A stretch of 64,000 bases of DNA from Dipetalonema caudispina (lineage: Eukaryota > Nematoda > Chromadorea > Rhabditida > Onchocercidae): assembly GCA_013365325.1 (NCBI GenBank), contig JABVXV010000190.1, positions 56,103 to 120,102 of the forward strand, read 5' to 3'. This document shows positions 25,401-38,954 of this stretch, piece by piece. The first letter of the stretch is position 1. The number at the start of each line of letters is the position of its first letter. The notes beneath the pieces are model-generated. The model saw only the letters and a program-made list of their open reading frames with translations, was not told the DNA's origin and searched no databases. Both the position numbers and the translations under genes were made by a program.

Positions 25401-28400
25401 CTTTCATTGTAGGAAATCTTTTACATTGCTATTAACTTAAGTAACTTTGATAGAAATAGGTATAATTGTTATAGAAAATCAATTTTCAAGATAATATATT
25501 TCACCATTTCTGAAGAATATTAACTAAGCAAATTGAACTGTTCATCTTGTGACCTTCCTATTTCATATTTATCTTTTTTTTTTTTTTCTTTTTTTTTCCA
25601 TTTAAATCATTCTTAGCTATAGATTTATTATAACGGCACTTCTAGGTCACTAGGACTTTCTGTATGTTCCTCATCTTCTAATCTTTTCTTCTAATTTATT
25701 ACACAAATCACTGATAGCAATGACTGCAACAGCAATCATTTCCTCTCTAATTTTAAATTTTAAATCCTCTCATTCATGACTACTGCAAGAGTGGTACAGG
25801 GTCAACGTTGTATCCACTCCATTGCTTTCGTTCAACATTCTAATGACATCATATCACTGTTATACTCCTATCATTGTGATTATATTCATTTTTGATATTC
25901 ATTTCCATATTAATTATTACACATATTTCTTTCATATTCAAGCTTCTTCACGTATATATATAATCATAGTAAAATTTTATTAAAATTCCATAAAATTTCG
26001 ATACTTTGTCCATCCTTTTTTTTTTTTCCACACATTTTATGTGTAGAAATCAATAAACAAATAAAAATTTTTACTAATAAATATCTTGTAAATTATTTTG
26101 ATTAACATTTGCAATATTGAACATTTTTTTTTTTCTTATTAGTAACTTTCATTAAAAAAAAGTATATAAATTTTTAGAAGTATTTCTTTATTAGCTAAAT
26201 TTCACAATTGTAAAAATAAAAGAAGAAATGATAAAGTAAGTTAGAGTAGTAAGAAAGTTTGACTGAAATGACTTAAAAATTAAATATCTTACTTTTTTTT
26301 TAAAAAAAAAAAAGAAACAATTATTTGATTTTATATTCATATGTATTTGAATAGATTACAAATCTATTTTATTAATCGAAATGTATCAATGAAGATCACA
26401 TTATAACCTTCTGTCATTTGATGCTAACCATCTGTTCTAGCTATTGTTGATACTATATAACAGTGTGTGTTGTACGTCCTTGAGCCAATCATATAAAACG
26501 ATAAGGAAGAGTTTGAAGGTCCCAGAAGGCTCTCTAAGCTATTTAATTCATTCTTATTATTCATATATATATTATATCACATTTCAATATATCGATTGGT
26601 ATCAATTTTCAAAATTTCCAAAATAAACAAACTTATGAGATAATTTTTTGAGTTAATTTTTAATTTTATTAGCATTGCGACATTTGTTATTACAATTTCA
26701 ATGTTTAATTTATAATTTTTTCAATTCTAATTCTTAACTAAAAAATTCGAAAATATTCTCGATATGTTAATTGATTAACTTCATTAACAGATAATAAATA
26801 ATAGGTAATGGTTATACGGTTGCATACATTCTATCAGAATTATTAACGACAGCAATTACTTGATCATTTTAAATATTTTTTAGATACCTTTAAATATTTT
26901 GATAGTTTAAAATTTTCAACTAGTTTTTGCAAGTCGGATGAAACTGAATAATGGCTCTTCCATTGATCTGAACCAAATTTCAGCAATTGAGTTTGAAATA
27001 TAAAAAAAAGCGATTGCTTTCCTATTTTTCTCCAAAAGGATTTTGTTTAAATTATGAGATTGTTCATATTTGGGTAAAATTCTTTGCATTCACCAATTTA
27101 CTGTTTAATTTTCAGCGATTAGAAGAAAAGCAAACTTTAGTAAAGAAAAGTAATAACATTTGGTAATTCTATTCAGACATCATTTAAAGCTTTAACAGTT
27201 TAGATTTATTGGCTAATTAGCATATTTTTATTTCCCTATCGATATTTTGAAAATTCACAAAAAATTTTCTCTTGCAAGTTATTATGTATATTTTGCACAT
27301 TTGTACTATAATTTTATCGAGCAATATTGACCGGTTTATCATCCGGTTCGTTAAGCATCATTAAAAACTGGTAACTTGTCCGTGTTTTTCCTGCAAAAAA
27401 TTCCTAAATTTTCTCTCTTTGCCGGCTATCAAAAAATTTGTGGCGAGGTATTTTTCAATTGTTCTCTCCTTTTTTTTTTTTCTTCTTTTTTTCCCCCATT
27501 TATAATCTCACATGACAATGTTTATCATATTTGGGAGAAAGTGAAGAAAAGAAATTTGAAAGGAGGGAAAAAAAAAAAAAAAGAAATGAAATGAAATGAA
27601 ATGAAAATAGGCCTTTTTTCCTCATCCCATTCCTACTATTCTCTATCCTCAATGTTCGGTTAAAATTTTCGAACAATGAATTCTTTCCCTCTGATGAGTT
27701 TCTAGTAATGCTCATTTGATCCATTTTTATCTTTGTAGAAAATTTATTTCTCAATTAATTCCCTCTCTCTCTCGCTCTCTTCCTCTCTCTCTCCCTCTCT
27801 CCTCATTCTATTTCTTTCTTTCTAAGAAAAAAAAAAAAAAAAAAAAAAAATGCATCAATTGAAAATCTGTGGTTTAGTCTAGCTAGGAAAAACCAATTGC
27901 CGATAAAATACAACGCTTGGAGAAATAAATCAAAAATTTTGCTAATTTCTTAAATACACTTCCTTTCCCATCAAGTGGTAATTAATTTGTCCTTCAAAAA
28001 TTTTCAGTTATTTTTTTTCAGCTTTATTCCGAACAATTATTGATTGCTTTTATGATAATCTATCCATCCAAGTTGATAACACAGAGAAAATGAAGACATA
28101 GAATCGATTGTATTTCATAGTGTAGTAAAATTTTAAAATTAAAGTAATTCTAAAAAAATTTTAAATTTAAGGTATTAACAGAAAAGAAAAAAGATTAGCA
28201 TTTAAACTATTATTGTAGGTAGAGTTAGTGATGAAATTACAACAAAATTAGATGTCGTCCTTTTGTGCTCCAACGACAAAAAAAAAAAAAAAAAAAAAAA
28301 AAAATGGAAAAAAAAGGGCAATTTAATTAAAAATGACGAAATTGTCGATGAGATATTATCGGAAGAGGTTGGATGAGGAGCTTTTTGAGCAGATTTACAT

Positions 28401-30500
28401 GTTGATAAAAATTTCAATTGAATGACAAAAAGAGTGGAAGAGAATCGATGATGAATTTCTGTGCTCTAAGAACGTTCAAATTTGTCCTCAAGGCCATTTT
28501 TATTTCATATTTTAGCAAGCGAATCATTCATCTAGTGTTTTAAAAAATATCTTTTCCCCATGTATTATCATAAAATGAATATTTTTAGTTTACTTTTTTC
28601 GTTTTTTTTTTTTTTTTTTTGTGTTACGATTATCATTTTTCAATTTCTCTTTGGTTTTTGTTCCAACATATTAATACTGAAAAATGTCCGGTTGAAGTTC
28701 AAATTTAAGTTTAAAATTGCATTTTTAACTACTGATCGATGAAATGATAGCAGCGTTTATTCACTTTCGTCGCTAAATCAATCAATTCATTTCAACTAAG
28801 GATGATAAATAATATTTCTGTCTTGGTAAAAAAAAAATTTTTTGCTTCTTCCAATTCCTCTCTCTTTTCCTCCGATTAATCACTTTGACCGTTAAAAGAT
28901 TCAAAATATTTTGCAACAAATATATTTGAAAAGGATTTTAAAATTTTATTTGAATAATTTTAAAAAAAAATTGGAGGAAATCTTTCCATCTTATACTTTA
29001 TAAAATATCAATTTTTTTTTTCTAATTTCACTGTAATTTCTTTTTTGCTTTTAATTCCTAATGTTCTTTTAAGTTGTCCTTTTTTTATTTCGAAATTAAT
29101 TTTCGTTTGTTCAATTTACCATTTCTTATTTGAGAGAAATTTTTAGTATCAAAATGGTAGTATAATAAAAAAAAAATGAATAAAATTGACTATCTTTGTG
29201 ATTTACTCGAAGGAATTCTTTTTTTCATAATTTTAGAATTCTAAAAAATTTCAAAACTTTTTAAATCATTAAATGTGATGAATGCATAAAGCATTCATTC
29301 ATTCCTATCTTTACTATAAAACAAAAGATACGTTACATTTGCATGACGCGATTGCTGTGCGAATTTTTCCAAACCTTTCTCCGTCTTCGAACCAATCGGA
29401 AAAGGAATGGCGAGAAAGGATTCTATGGTTTAGAGAGATTATCATGTTTGAGTTTCCGTTTTCTGGATTTGGTCTTCCGGTCTTACATCGGCTATCCTTC
29501 AGCTTTGCGGAATTAATATTTAGTATTTGATTTTCACAATAGATATTGTAAGTCTTATAAGTATAGTATATATTTGACAGTTTGCATATGGCAAATAGAT
29601 TAATCCAAATCCGGAGAATGGACTTACTCTAAGCTTTCCAAATATTATCCAGAATATATTTTCCTCTATGAAATTTTGGTTCATTATTGACATTAGCAAT
29701 TTGACATTTGATTAATAAAGTATAATTTAAAAGGAAAACGGTTCGTGAAATTTTTAGATGTCAAGTACATGTACCGTTCATGTATCCTTCATTATTTGAG
29801 CAAACAGATGTAGTTGTGTTTTTGAATAAAAAATGAAAATAAAAAAAAAAAAAAAAAAAATGAATATATCTGAAGCACTCATAATATCTCTGACAGTTTC
29901 AATTTGTTTTTATAGTTTGTTTGTTTAGTACTAACGTTTCAAAAAACTTGATCGATCAGCTAGTGAGTTATTTAATAAGTTGTAAGGAACATCGCTGACT
30001 GAAATTGTGATTTTTTGTTGATTAAATCAGATGTAATTACTTAAGTGTAGTACACAGTTTTTAGCACCTTCGTATAACTACGGTTTTATTTCACTAACTT
30101 TTGAAGTTATTAGAAAAAACATTGATCTCTTCGAATGTTGTTTTATTTACTTAATGTAGTTCGCCCGATTTATTTACATTTAATGCGCACCTCGTCTCTA
30201 CATCTCTCTCCCGCGGAATTCTCCCAGCATTGAAGCCTGTTATCCTGTTTATTTATTACCTTACATATATTTATTTGTTGACATATTTTCTGTTCACCCG
30301 TTGCTATAACTCCGCGTTGGTGCCCTTGTTTGTAAATATTTGATTTGATTTCAAATTGAAACTTCATTTTAGGTGTAGAGAAAGGAAGCAACGTGCCTTT
30401 ATTATACTTATTTAAAAGGATTAATTGCTTTGGTAAGTGCTGCTTGAATCTAGTTAGAAAATAATCTTTCTAATAATATTGCGAGAAGATAACGATAACG
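22441..30500. other. Gene desert and NCK upstream region
   Basis: Mostly low-complexity AT-rich DNA with CT tracts (22785-22803, 27762-27802) and long A or T runs (for example 24799-24822 and 28278-28304). The last 1.3 kb is less AT-rich: an ACCAATCGG box at about 29391 and a CG-containing stretch around 30185-30240 may belong to the NCK promoter or leader. No exon upstream of 30501 can be proven. Confidence 0.45.
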
Positions 30501-33500
30501 ATGAACGATGATGTTTTCGTTGTTGTTAAATACGATTACAATGCACAAGAAGAAGGTGAACTTACCATCAGAAAGAATGAAAGGCTTAAATTAATCGATG
30601 ATACCAAAAATTGGTGGAAAGTAAGTTATTGTTATTTGTTATTATTGGTCTTGTTCAGAATTTAATTTATGGTTTAATGTAAAAATCTGGATACTACTGT
30701 TTTTAAATTCATATGGAAGAAGTAAGAGAAAAAAAGGTAGTTTGATGCAGTAAGTTTGCTCGTCGTTATGGAGATTGATATTCAGTTGTAATTGTTTTGA
30801 AAACTATACTCCTTAGAAAAATTGCTAGTATTGGTATATCTTCCAGTAAGAAATGGTAGATATAACTCAGACCAGTCGAAAACCAAGCATCAGCGATAGT
30901 CGACACCCTATGTTCTATGCTTAAATATGATAAAATGACAAAAAAAAAAGAATTGCATTTTCTTTTCCTGGTAGTGCAGTATTATCCTTGGAAGAAGCTT
31001 CATTTATTTCTATCCCATTAATTTCTTTACACTCAAATGTTTTTTATTTTCACATAGTGACTCCTCCATATTACGAAGAAGTGCACTCTTGTTAATCATT
31101 AACAACCTCTTCTATTATCTGTGAAATACTTTAATCATAGGACGACACTGTTAGGTTGTAATTGATATGTTTTGTTTACTGTATGGGCTTCATATGATGC
31201 ATTTAGTATTCAGTTATATAGTTTTTAAAAAAGCATTCAATTCCTTAATTCTTTTTTAATCACTTTCCCACTCCCTGATTTAAATCCTTACAAATTTTAT
31301 AGATTTTTGAATTTAATATCTGTTTTCTTTGGCCCTATAAAATGAAAAGATTTCAACCGCTAATGATTGCCACTATAAGCTTCTGTAAAACCATTCATGA
31401 TTCTGTATGGTTTGTAGTCGGGGTAACTGCCAATCAGTTTTACCAGTCATAACAATTTCTATTTATTGTCACAGTTCTTAGCCCATATTGATAGGGTAAT
31501 ATTTCGGATTAAATAATCAGAAAATATGATTAAAATGGTGCAAATTCGTACATCCATCAGTTCGAATTCATAGAAAACCGTGGCGATTCTGTTGTATAGG
31601 CGAGGAATGTTAATGAACAGTCGTTTCACCTCTATCACTCTTTGATTATGGTAGTATGGTTCGTAATGTCTGAATCTATCGCGCATATTGAGGCAATTGA
31701 GTAAGTATCAGAATGTAGTTCTATAAAAAGGAAAATGACTTGTTGAACATTGTATAAATATAATATTTACAGGTTGTGAACGAAGAAGGCGTCATTGGTT
31801 TTGTTCCATCGAATTATGTTCGCAAAGAATCTTTTGTGGAAAAAGCAAAAGGAACAATTAAGGGATTTGGCAAGACGAAATCGAAAAGCAAAACGACTGA
31901 TTTCAACCAAGTAAGTGGTTATTGTTTTAGTAAGTAAGGTCCATTAGTTTAGTGCTTGTTACATTTTAATATGTTGTTGTTTCCTCTTTTTTTCTCTGTC
32001 CGAAGAATTTGGCTGTATTGATCCAAATATTTTGAAAGATTAAATTTCGTAAAATTAGTATGTATTTTATTTCCGTTTGATAATTAGTGATACAGCTCAA
32101 AATTTGATTTTGCACCTTAAGGTATTACAAAATCCTTCCTCTCTTACTACAGTTATAACATCAGTCAGTGGTTTGCCTCGAAAATGGTATGATTCTAATA
32201 ACAAGCAATTACGGTGTTGTCGTAACTGTTTGGATTTCATTACAGGCTTCATCCTCGGAGCTCATTATCAGTCGCCCAGCATTAGCCGCTGTTTCTGGAA
32301 ATGGTAGTTTCGAAAATGGATTCAGCAGATCAGTTAAAGTACTAATTGTTGTTTCTTGGAATTTCTGCTTTGACCACAGTTTTTTGAATATTTTGTAGAT
32401 AATAAAAATTGTGGTGCAAGTTAGCAGGAAATTTTGAAATTCAGGTTGCAGTAGAATGCAAATTTTGTGGCAGTTCGGAAAGGAAATCGTTTATGTTTCG
32501 TGGATTTTTTCAGCGTGAGTTTTCTAGGATACCGTGAAAAGTGGGAGAGAAAACTTTTATATTTATCTTCATTATATACATTTTCTCCTGATAAATAAAT
32601 GAATTTTTATTTAGGTTGGTGGAGTGATGTCACAAGCTGTTGCAAAATATTCTTATGAACCGCAGCGAGAAGATGAATTGAGATTATGCAAAGGTGATGT
32701 TGTGACCGTTCTTGAGAAAAGCTCCGATGGCTGGTGGAAAGGAAAGGTAATTAACAGTTCACATTGGATTCCATTCAATAAATGACTCTAATTAAGTCTT
32801 TAATACTTCAAAATCAGCTTTCGAAGTTATTTTTCAATTGGAAGTTTTTACTTTTTTTTTGTTATTAGCGAAGTAATTTTTTATGGAACATTATTACATG
32901 CTATGCTGTTCACTGTATTAATGATTCACTGTACCATCGTTTCGAACGATATAATATTTTGAAAGAAATTATTTTCTGTATTGTTATTTTTAAATCCAAT
33001 ATAATGTGAAAGGTTGAGTACTGTTTCATTTTTCGTTGTATATAAGTTTTAAAGGACAGGAAGGCATCTTTTTACCAGTCATAATTTTATCGAATATTTT
33101 GTATCATGAAATGCATAAACAGGGAAATCCTATAAATGTGAATAAATGTTCTCCTAGAAATTAAGAGATATGCTTCATTCCAGTGTCGGGAACAAATGGG
33201 ATGGTTTCCTTCGAATTATATTGACGAATCTCCTCCAAATACTTTTTCGACTGCCAAAAGTAATATCGAAATAGGGAATGGTTTCAACAAGGTTCAAATT
33301 TCTTCCTCTTTTTCCTCCTTGCGGAGTAAATCCGATTTAGCAGTTTGTAACTTTCTGTGCAGAGTATATATTAAATATCGAAGTGCTTCAAGTAGTGAAG
33401 AGTTGTTTTGTAGCCCCACAATGGACTCATTATGTTGCCTTTGCAAAGGGTCCTTGAAGTAGTCGTTGCATTATACTCATTTGAAGCTCAAAATGCAGAG

Positions 33501-35159
33501 GAATTATCATTTTACAAAGGTAAGCAGTGAAATGTATATATCGTGAGCAATTTGCACTAAAGTAAAATTATTCAGTTCGATGTTGTTCACTTTTACTAGT
33601 AAATAATTTTAATATACAAATAAATGTTTGTTGATATTTGCATAATGTTAGGGACTTGAATCTAGTTAAAATTGATCATGTTTTGAAGATGCGAATGGAT
33701 CTTGTTGGTAATTTTTTATATAGAAAACTGAGTTCTTTAATTTATTTGGAAATCAGATTTCGTTATCAGCCACGTCCTATTTAATATTCTTCTGTAAACA
33801 ACATTCACATTATCGGCACATTTGTCAAATACTTTTTTTAATTTCCAAAATCCTAAAACTTACGAAATTTGTTCTAACATTTCCAGGAGAGCGTCTGGAA
33901 ATCATTGATCATCCAGCTCATGATCCAGAATGGTGGAAAGCACGGAACGAAAAGGGTTGTACGGGGCTTGTGCCAACGAATTATATTGAGGTTAGTTGAT
34001 CGGCGTTCTGTTTTAATCAATTGCTTTGTCATTTCTTGTTCTACTCAACGTTCAGCCTTCTGTGATTACAGCAGTTGAATGTTTTCATTCTAGGTAATGG
34101 ATTCGAATCCGGACCCAAACGCGGATCATTTCGTTTCATCCACGTCAGAGCGGAGATTGAAAGCTTCATCTAGTAACAACGGAATTACTCCGACAATTAG
34201 AAGTGGCAAGTAAGTTTGAAAGTGGAAGGAAAGGGTAGAGAAAAAGAGGTTGAACTAACTTAAATGGAATTTGTCCTTCAAAAATAAATCCAGCCATAAA
34301 TTAAGAAAGCGAAAAAAAATTAAATTGGAAAGTTTTCATGGCATTTTCACTGTTTTCTACTGCATCTTATGTAATTTTTTGAGGGCACGCCTTTGATTTT
34401 TTTGCTTCATGGTTGTTTAACAATGAATTTCGCTATGTCCTTTTATTTTTAAGTTATTCAACATAGATCAAATATTATTTCTAGTAAAAAGTTGAAGAAA
34501 GTTAACATAAATTTACTGCAGCAGTTCTCGACTTACTGGTCCTTATGCAAATCAACCATGGTACTATGGAAGATTGTCACGTGATGAGACTGATGCATTA
34601 CTGAATTCCCGTGGTATCGATGGTGACTTTCTGGTTAGGGACAGTGAAAGTAACGTAAGTAAACTTAGTAAATTTAATTTCTTGAAGAATCACATATGAA
34701 CATGTTGGAATTGCTCAATGTTTCCCTAAAAAAGAAACTATAATACATAAAGAGAATGATGATCAAAATTTATTTATAACTTGATGTAACAACAATTTTG
34801 CTAGAGAAGACGAGGGACAGAATATTTTGCCATTTGTAACAGTACCCTTCTTCTCTCACCTCTCCGTTTGTCTGTTCATTTAAAAAAAATTTTAAGCAAA
34901 CATGTTATTAAGTGATATAGGTTTTACTGGCTCATCAGAACAGTATTTTCAGCCGGGTGATTATTCGATTTCGTTGAAAGCTGCAGGTCGCAATAAGCAT
35001 TTCTGGGTACAAGTAGATGTGGCGAATAAATCCTTCAAAATAGGCACTCGAACATTTGTAACTATGGACGACCTATTGAAACATTATATGGCAAGTCCAA
35101 TTTATACGAACGATAAGACCAATGAGCGATTGTTTTTGATCAAACCGCTGCCAAGATGA
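30501..35159 (+). CDS. nck-1: NCK adaptor protein, three SH3 and one SH2 domain
   Basis: Cytoplasmic adaptor that couples phosphotyrosine receptors to actin regulators (WASP/WAVE, PAK). Ten exons: 30501-30620, 31773-31910, 32246-32332 (or 32338), 32615-32746, 33184-33291, 33414-33519, 33887-33990, 34094-34209, 34522-34654, 34953-35159. Phases close; product about 416 residues, somewhat longer than vertebrate NCK. SH3-1 (residues 3-57) has the ALYDY-equivalent [13 protein letters not shown] and FVPSNYV; SH3-2 (about 121-175) has [16 protein letters not shown] and [10 protein letters not shown]3-3 (about 211-266) has [15 protein letters not shown] and [10 protein letters not shown]2 (317-410) has [16 protein letters not shown] with the phosphotyrosine-binding Arg at about 343, and NKHFWVQV. 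All WW and PxxY ligand-site residues are kept, so it should be functional. The linkers are Ser/Asn-rich. Confidence 0.95.
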
Positions 35160-36415
35160 ACAAACGCATATATATAGCGGAATTCATCTGCTATTAACGG
35201 GTGCTTTCATAATTATATTGCTTGCCAAATTGATTGTTTTGGATTGTCTCGACATTCCTTTCTCTCTTCTAAAGTTTTTCATTTCCTGTAAAAATTTTCA
35301 AAGTTAGGGTACAGTCTCCTGTCATAAGTTAAATAAGTTAGCCTGTTTGTCAAGATTGTTCTGTTGCACGTAGTTCGGAAGATTCTTTGATTTAGTCTGG
35401 AAGAAGATTGAAGTTATCATGGCCTAATCGTAAGGTCAAACGAATTATTACAGAGGGAAAATGTCGCTTTCCGCTTAAAACATTTATTTCTCTCTTTTAA
35501 TTTTTAAGAGATGTCCACACATAGCTGTTTATTATCAAATGACTATATTTCTTGTGTTTCAAATCCTCGTGATTTATAGAAATAACTTGAAATAATGATT
35601 TTTAGGATTTCTGAAAAGTGAATCAGTTTTTAGATAGTTGTACAAGAAAAATGAAATCTTTTATGATATTCTGTCAGGCTTTTTTTTCAGATTTAATGTA
35701 CATAATTTTTCGTCCACTTATAGTAAGTTCTCATCCTGCTTGAAAATTTTCCTTCTATATGATAATTGAGAAAGTTTTGTTTTCCGAAATCAAATTTTCA
35801 AATATTTAGTCAATATTTTTTTATTCGTGCCGTTCACAACAAATTACTAGTTATCCAGTTGATTTGTAAAAAATTACAATAATGCAAATTTTACGCAGTT
35901 TGTGCAGACAATTACTTCGTTGCATTTAAAGTTAGAAGTGACAGTATTGAAAGTCGTAGTTGTTACTATAATTGAATTTGTTGAAATGATGTAAAATGGG
36001 GTGACTACCGCAGCGTACCTGGAAGATGGTTTGTGATATATTAATAATTTCTTGTTCGATCATTAAAATATGTCAGTTTTCGTCTTCCCCTCCTCCCCCT
36101 CCCCTCCGCCTAAATTTGACAACGATGCAAAATTTTGACGACAATCATTTAATGCATTTTTAATTTGAAAATAACGAACATATCAGTTACTTGACATTTA
36201 TATTGATATAAGGCAGAAAAGCAGTCATGTTACTGTGGAATATTCTCTGTATCTTCTTGTTTTGAATATTTTAGTTCTTTACCCGGAAATAGTTAAATAA
36301 AATTTCAGTGCTTCCGGAATTATACTGTTTTTTCTTTTTTTTTTTCCTGTGGTTTAAAGTTCTTATGTATTCGGGAGTAACATTAGAGCTAACATTATAA
36401 TGTACACATATACAA
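35160..36415. other. Spacer between convergent NCK and DB-module genes
   Basis: Contains the NCK 3' UTR. A C-rich tract at 36083-36110 stands out. AATAAA occurs at 36296. No coding frame is supported. Confidence 0.5.
36083..36110. other. C-rich tract, possible G-quadruplex on minus strand
   Basis: Runs of four, two, five, four and two C occur in 28 bases, separated by single T or TCCT. The complementary strand could form a two-layer or bulged G-quadruplex. It sits between the two convergent 3' ends. Confidence 0.4.
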
Positions 36416-38009
36416 TCACATTTCTCGTATACCACTATGGTGACAATACATGATAACGTTCCAGTTGTACATACAGGTGGCATCCTCCATAGTAATTTGT
36501 TCGATGGCCGTTCCAGTTGGATCACACATCCGTAAACATCGACTGCCCACCTGTAAGTTGATTTATGGTCTAATTATTGATAAAAATGGTGGTACATATA
36601 CTTACCTGAAGCTGTGGATCATTTAGATTTAGATGTATGCAGCATTTGCGATTGTCACGATTTTGTGATGCACAATAAAGGATGCTAGATAAATACTCTA
36701 AACCACACTTCCTCTCACGCAATATCGAAATGAGCTGAAATTTACAGCGTTATCAACGTATCGCTAAGTTACATCATTCAGTTATCTGTTATAAATATCC
36801 AGGACATTATGGAATCATCATGTATTACTATTTTTTCAGTGGCAAATCATTCGTGGATGTATATAAAAACATTTTATAAGTTTTTTAAATCTTGGAAAAA
36901 ATTTCTACTTTTTTTTTAAACAAATTTCTTGAAGTGACTTTTTATTCTTACTATCTGATAATCTCAGAATTCAATAATTTTGAGACGATCTGTTAAACAC
37001 ATATGAACATTTGCATATTATATATATATATATATATATATAATTAAATGATTTCTTGAGTAGATTTCAAGGAAGAATTATTTGATAAATATTTACCAAT
37101 TTACGCGTAGCATTTTGATCAGTTTCATAAACACACATTGAACGACATTCTTTTGGTACATAAATATTGCAGCATGATTGGAAGAGTTTATCAGCTACAC
37201 CTCGACTGGTACATGGCCTGTATCCTAATTCGGCGGTACCGCAGAGAGGCTAAAAAAGTTAGGAGTGCTAAACAGGTAGTTATACCATAATAGTGGTAGT
37301 AAAATGGATTTCTTATTTAAGTATTAAAATTAATTAGTTTTCATTTTCTATATTCCGTGCACTTGCAAAAAGTGATTTTCTGGATTTCAGATCAGTTCAA
37401 TTTTACTTGCAACATTTTGGGCTCTTTTAAATTTAAATTAAAAATTTGGAAAATATACCAAGGGATGGCCATGAAATCCAGGATTTGGTGATCGTCTTAA
37501 GTTATTTTTCTGTTTCACGCTACGCTTAAACATCAGAATTTTGCGATCCGGACAATTCGCGAGAATATATTTGAAACAGTGTTTTGGAACGCAATCAGAT
37601 GTCCACCTCATAGAACAACATCCCGATGTTGGAATTAGCGGACATTGTTTTAGCTGCAATTCTTCCTTCCCATTTAATTCATAAATTCAAAGCAAAATTG
37701 TATGGGATATTTACCGGTAGATAGATAACTTTCAACTTTCCAGATAATTGATTTACTTGATTATCATTTTCATGCTTTTCACTTGTTTCATTGTATTTCT
37801 GCAAATTCATGAATTAATTCAAATCCTCAAATTTGTGCAAAAAAAAAAAAAAAAAAAAAAAGAAATTTGAAACCTGCTGAGCGTTTGATTGTTGAATGAA
37901 TAGAGGAGCTAATATAAATTGCCATAACATTATCAGGGTGATACAAAATCGAACTTAACACTGCAAACAAGAAGATAAGAATCGAAGAATTCATCTCCAT
38001 TTTCTTCAT
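36416..38009 (-). CDS. Secreted cysteine-rich DB-module protein
   Basis: Nematode-type secreted protein of the DB-module family (function unknown in general). Minus-strand exons: 38009-37929, 37798-37715, 37653-37459, 37249-37097, 36734-36606, 36550-36416; from exon 2 on every junction is phase 0. About 258 residues. The start MKKMEMNSSILIFLFAVLSS is a clear signal peptide. After a Lys/Glu/Asn-rich spacer come 20 cysteines arranged in DB-like groups: CPLIPTSGCC, CVPKHC; then CGTAELGYRPC, FQSCCNIYVPKECRSMC; then LRERKCGLEY, SILYCASQNRDNRKCC; then RCLRMCDPTG, DATCMYNWNVIMYC. The even number fits disulphide pairing. The first junction is uncertain: I chose AAT|GTTATG because the better-looking later donor (GCAG|GTTTCA) would shift the frame into a stop. 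It likely acts outside the cell or in the cuticle. Confidence 0.85.
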
Positions 38010-38922
38010 TCAATCACTTTCCTCCCATTTCTCTCTCTCTCCTTTTTTTTTTTTTTTTTTGTTCCGGGCCAATGACGAAGCTGGAGAATTTCATTATAAG
38101 AATTACTTTTATTGAAGTATTTTTGAAAATACAACCAATAGATATTCAATAATTTGAAAGACAATAAATAAATATCACAAATAATATTAGAAAAGATAAG
38201 CCAGGAATGATGACAATGATACGGAATCTAAATTAATTACTTAACAATTAAACCATTTAGGAAAGTTAACTTTAAATTATTACTAAACAACAAGAAAGAA
38301 AGAATGATAAGAAGAAATGAAAATGATAAATTTGTTATGATTAATACAAGTAAATACTGTTAGAAGAAATGAAATTTGTTGTTGTGAAATGGAAAGAAAG
38401 AAAACAAATTATACATTTCGGACGATAGGAAATTGAAATAGTTTTTGTAAATTGATAAAAATTGTGTTAATTGGTATGGTGGATAAATTAAAAGACTCTT
38501 TATTGCCATGATAGGAAATAAATTTGAAACATTTGAGGAATTTCTTTCATTCTTATTAATAATGAATTAATTGTTTCAATATTATTGAGTAAGATTTGTT
38601 TCACAATTTCGCTTTTCTTTTACCACAATCAAAATTCACATTTAACACAAAAATAAATTGCTTAAATTAAAAAAAAAAGAAGGAAAAATTAAGTATCAAA
38701 AAATTTACCTATTAACAAAATTTCCTTCAAACTGCTTAGAAATATTCCGTTTAATTGATAATCTTATTAGTAACCGGATAGAATATCTTCTTCTTGCAAA
38801 TGAATGTAATCAGAATGAAAAGTGATACATAATGATGGGAAATTTTCGGAAAATGTTAATATTGGGTGTGTTCAGAATGAATGAACCAGATAATAGTTGA
38901 TGTTAATGTGGGTGATGATGAA

Positions 38923-38954
<32 letters not shown>

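Noticed and set aside
29282..29530. 82-codon open frame upstream of NCK
   Set aside because: Composition is less AT-rich and looks more like promoter DNA with an ACCAATCGG box; no splice support.
34902..34952. Extension of the last NCK exon to the left from an ATG at 34902
   Set aside because: The acceptor TTTTCAG at 34946-34952 joins in phase with the previous exon and gives the normal SH2 sequence; the extension is intron.
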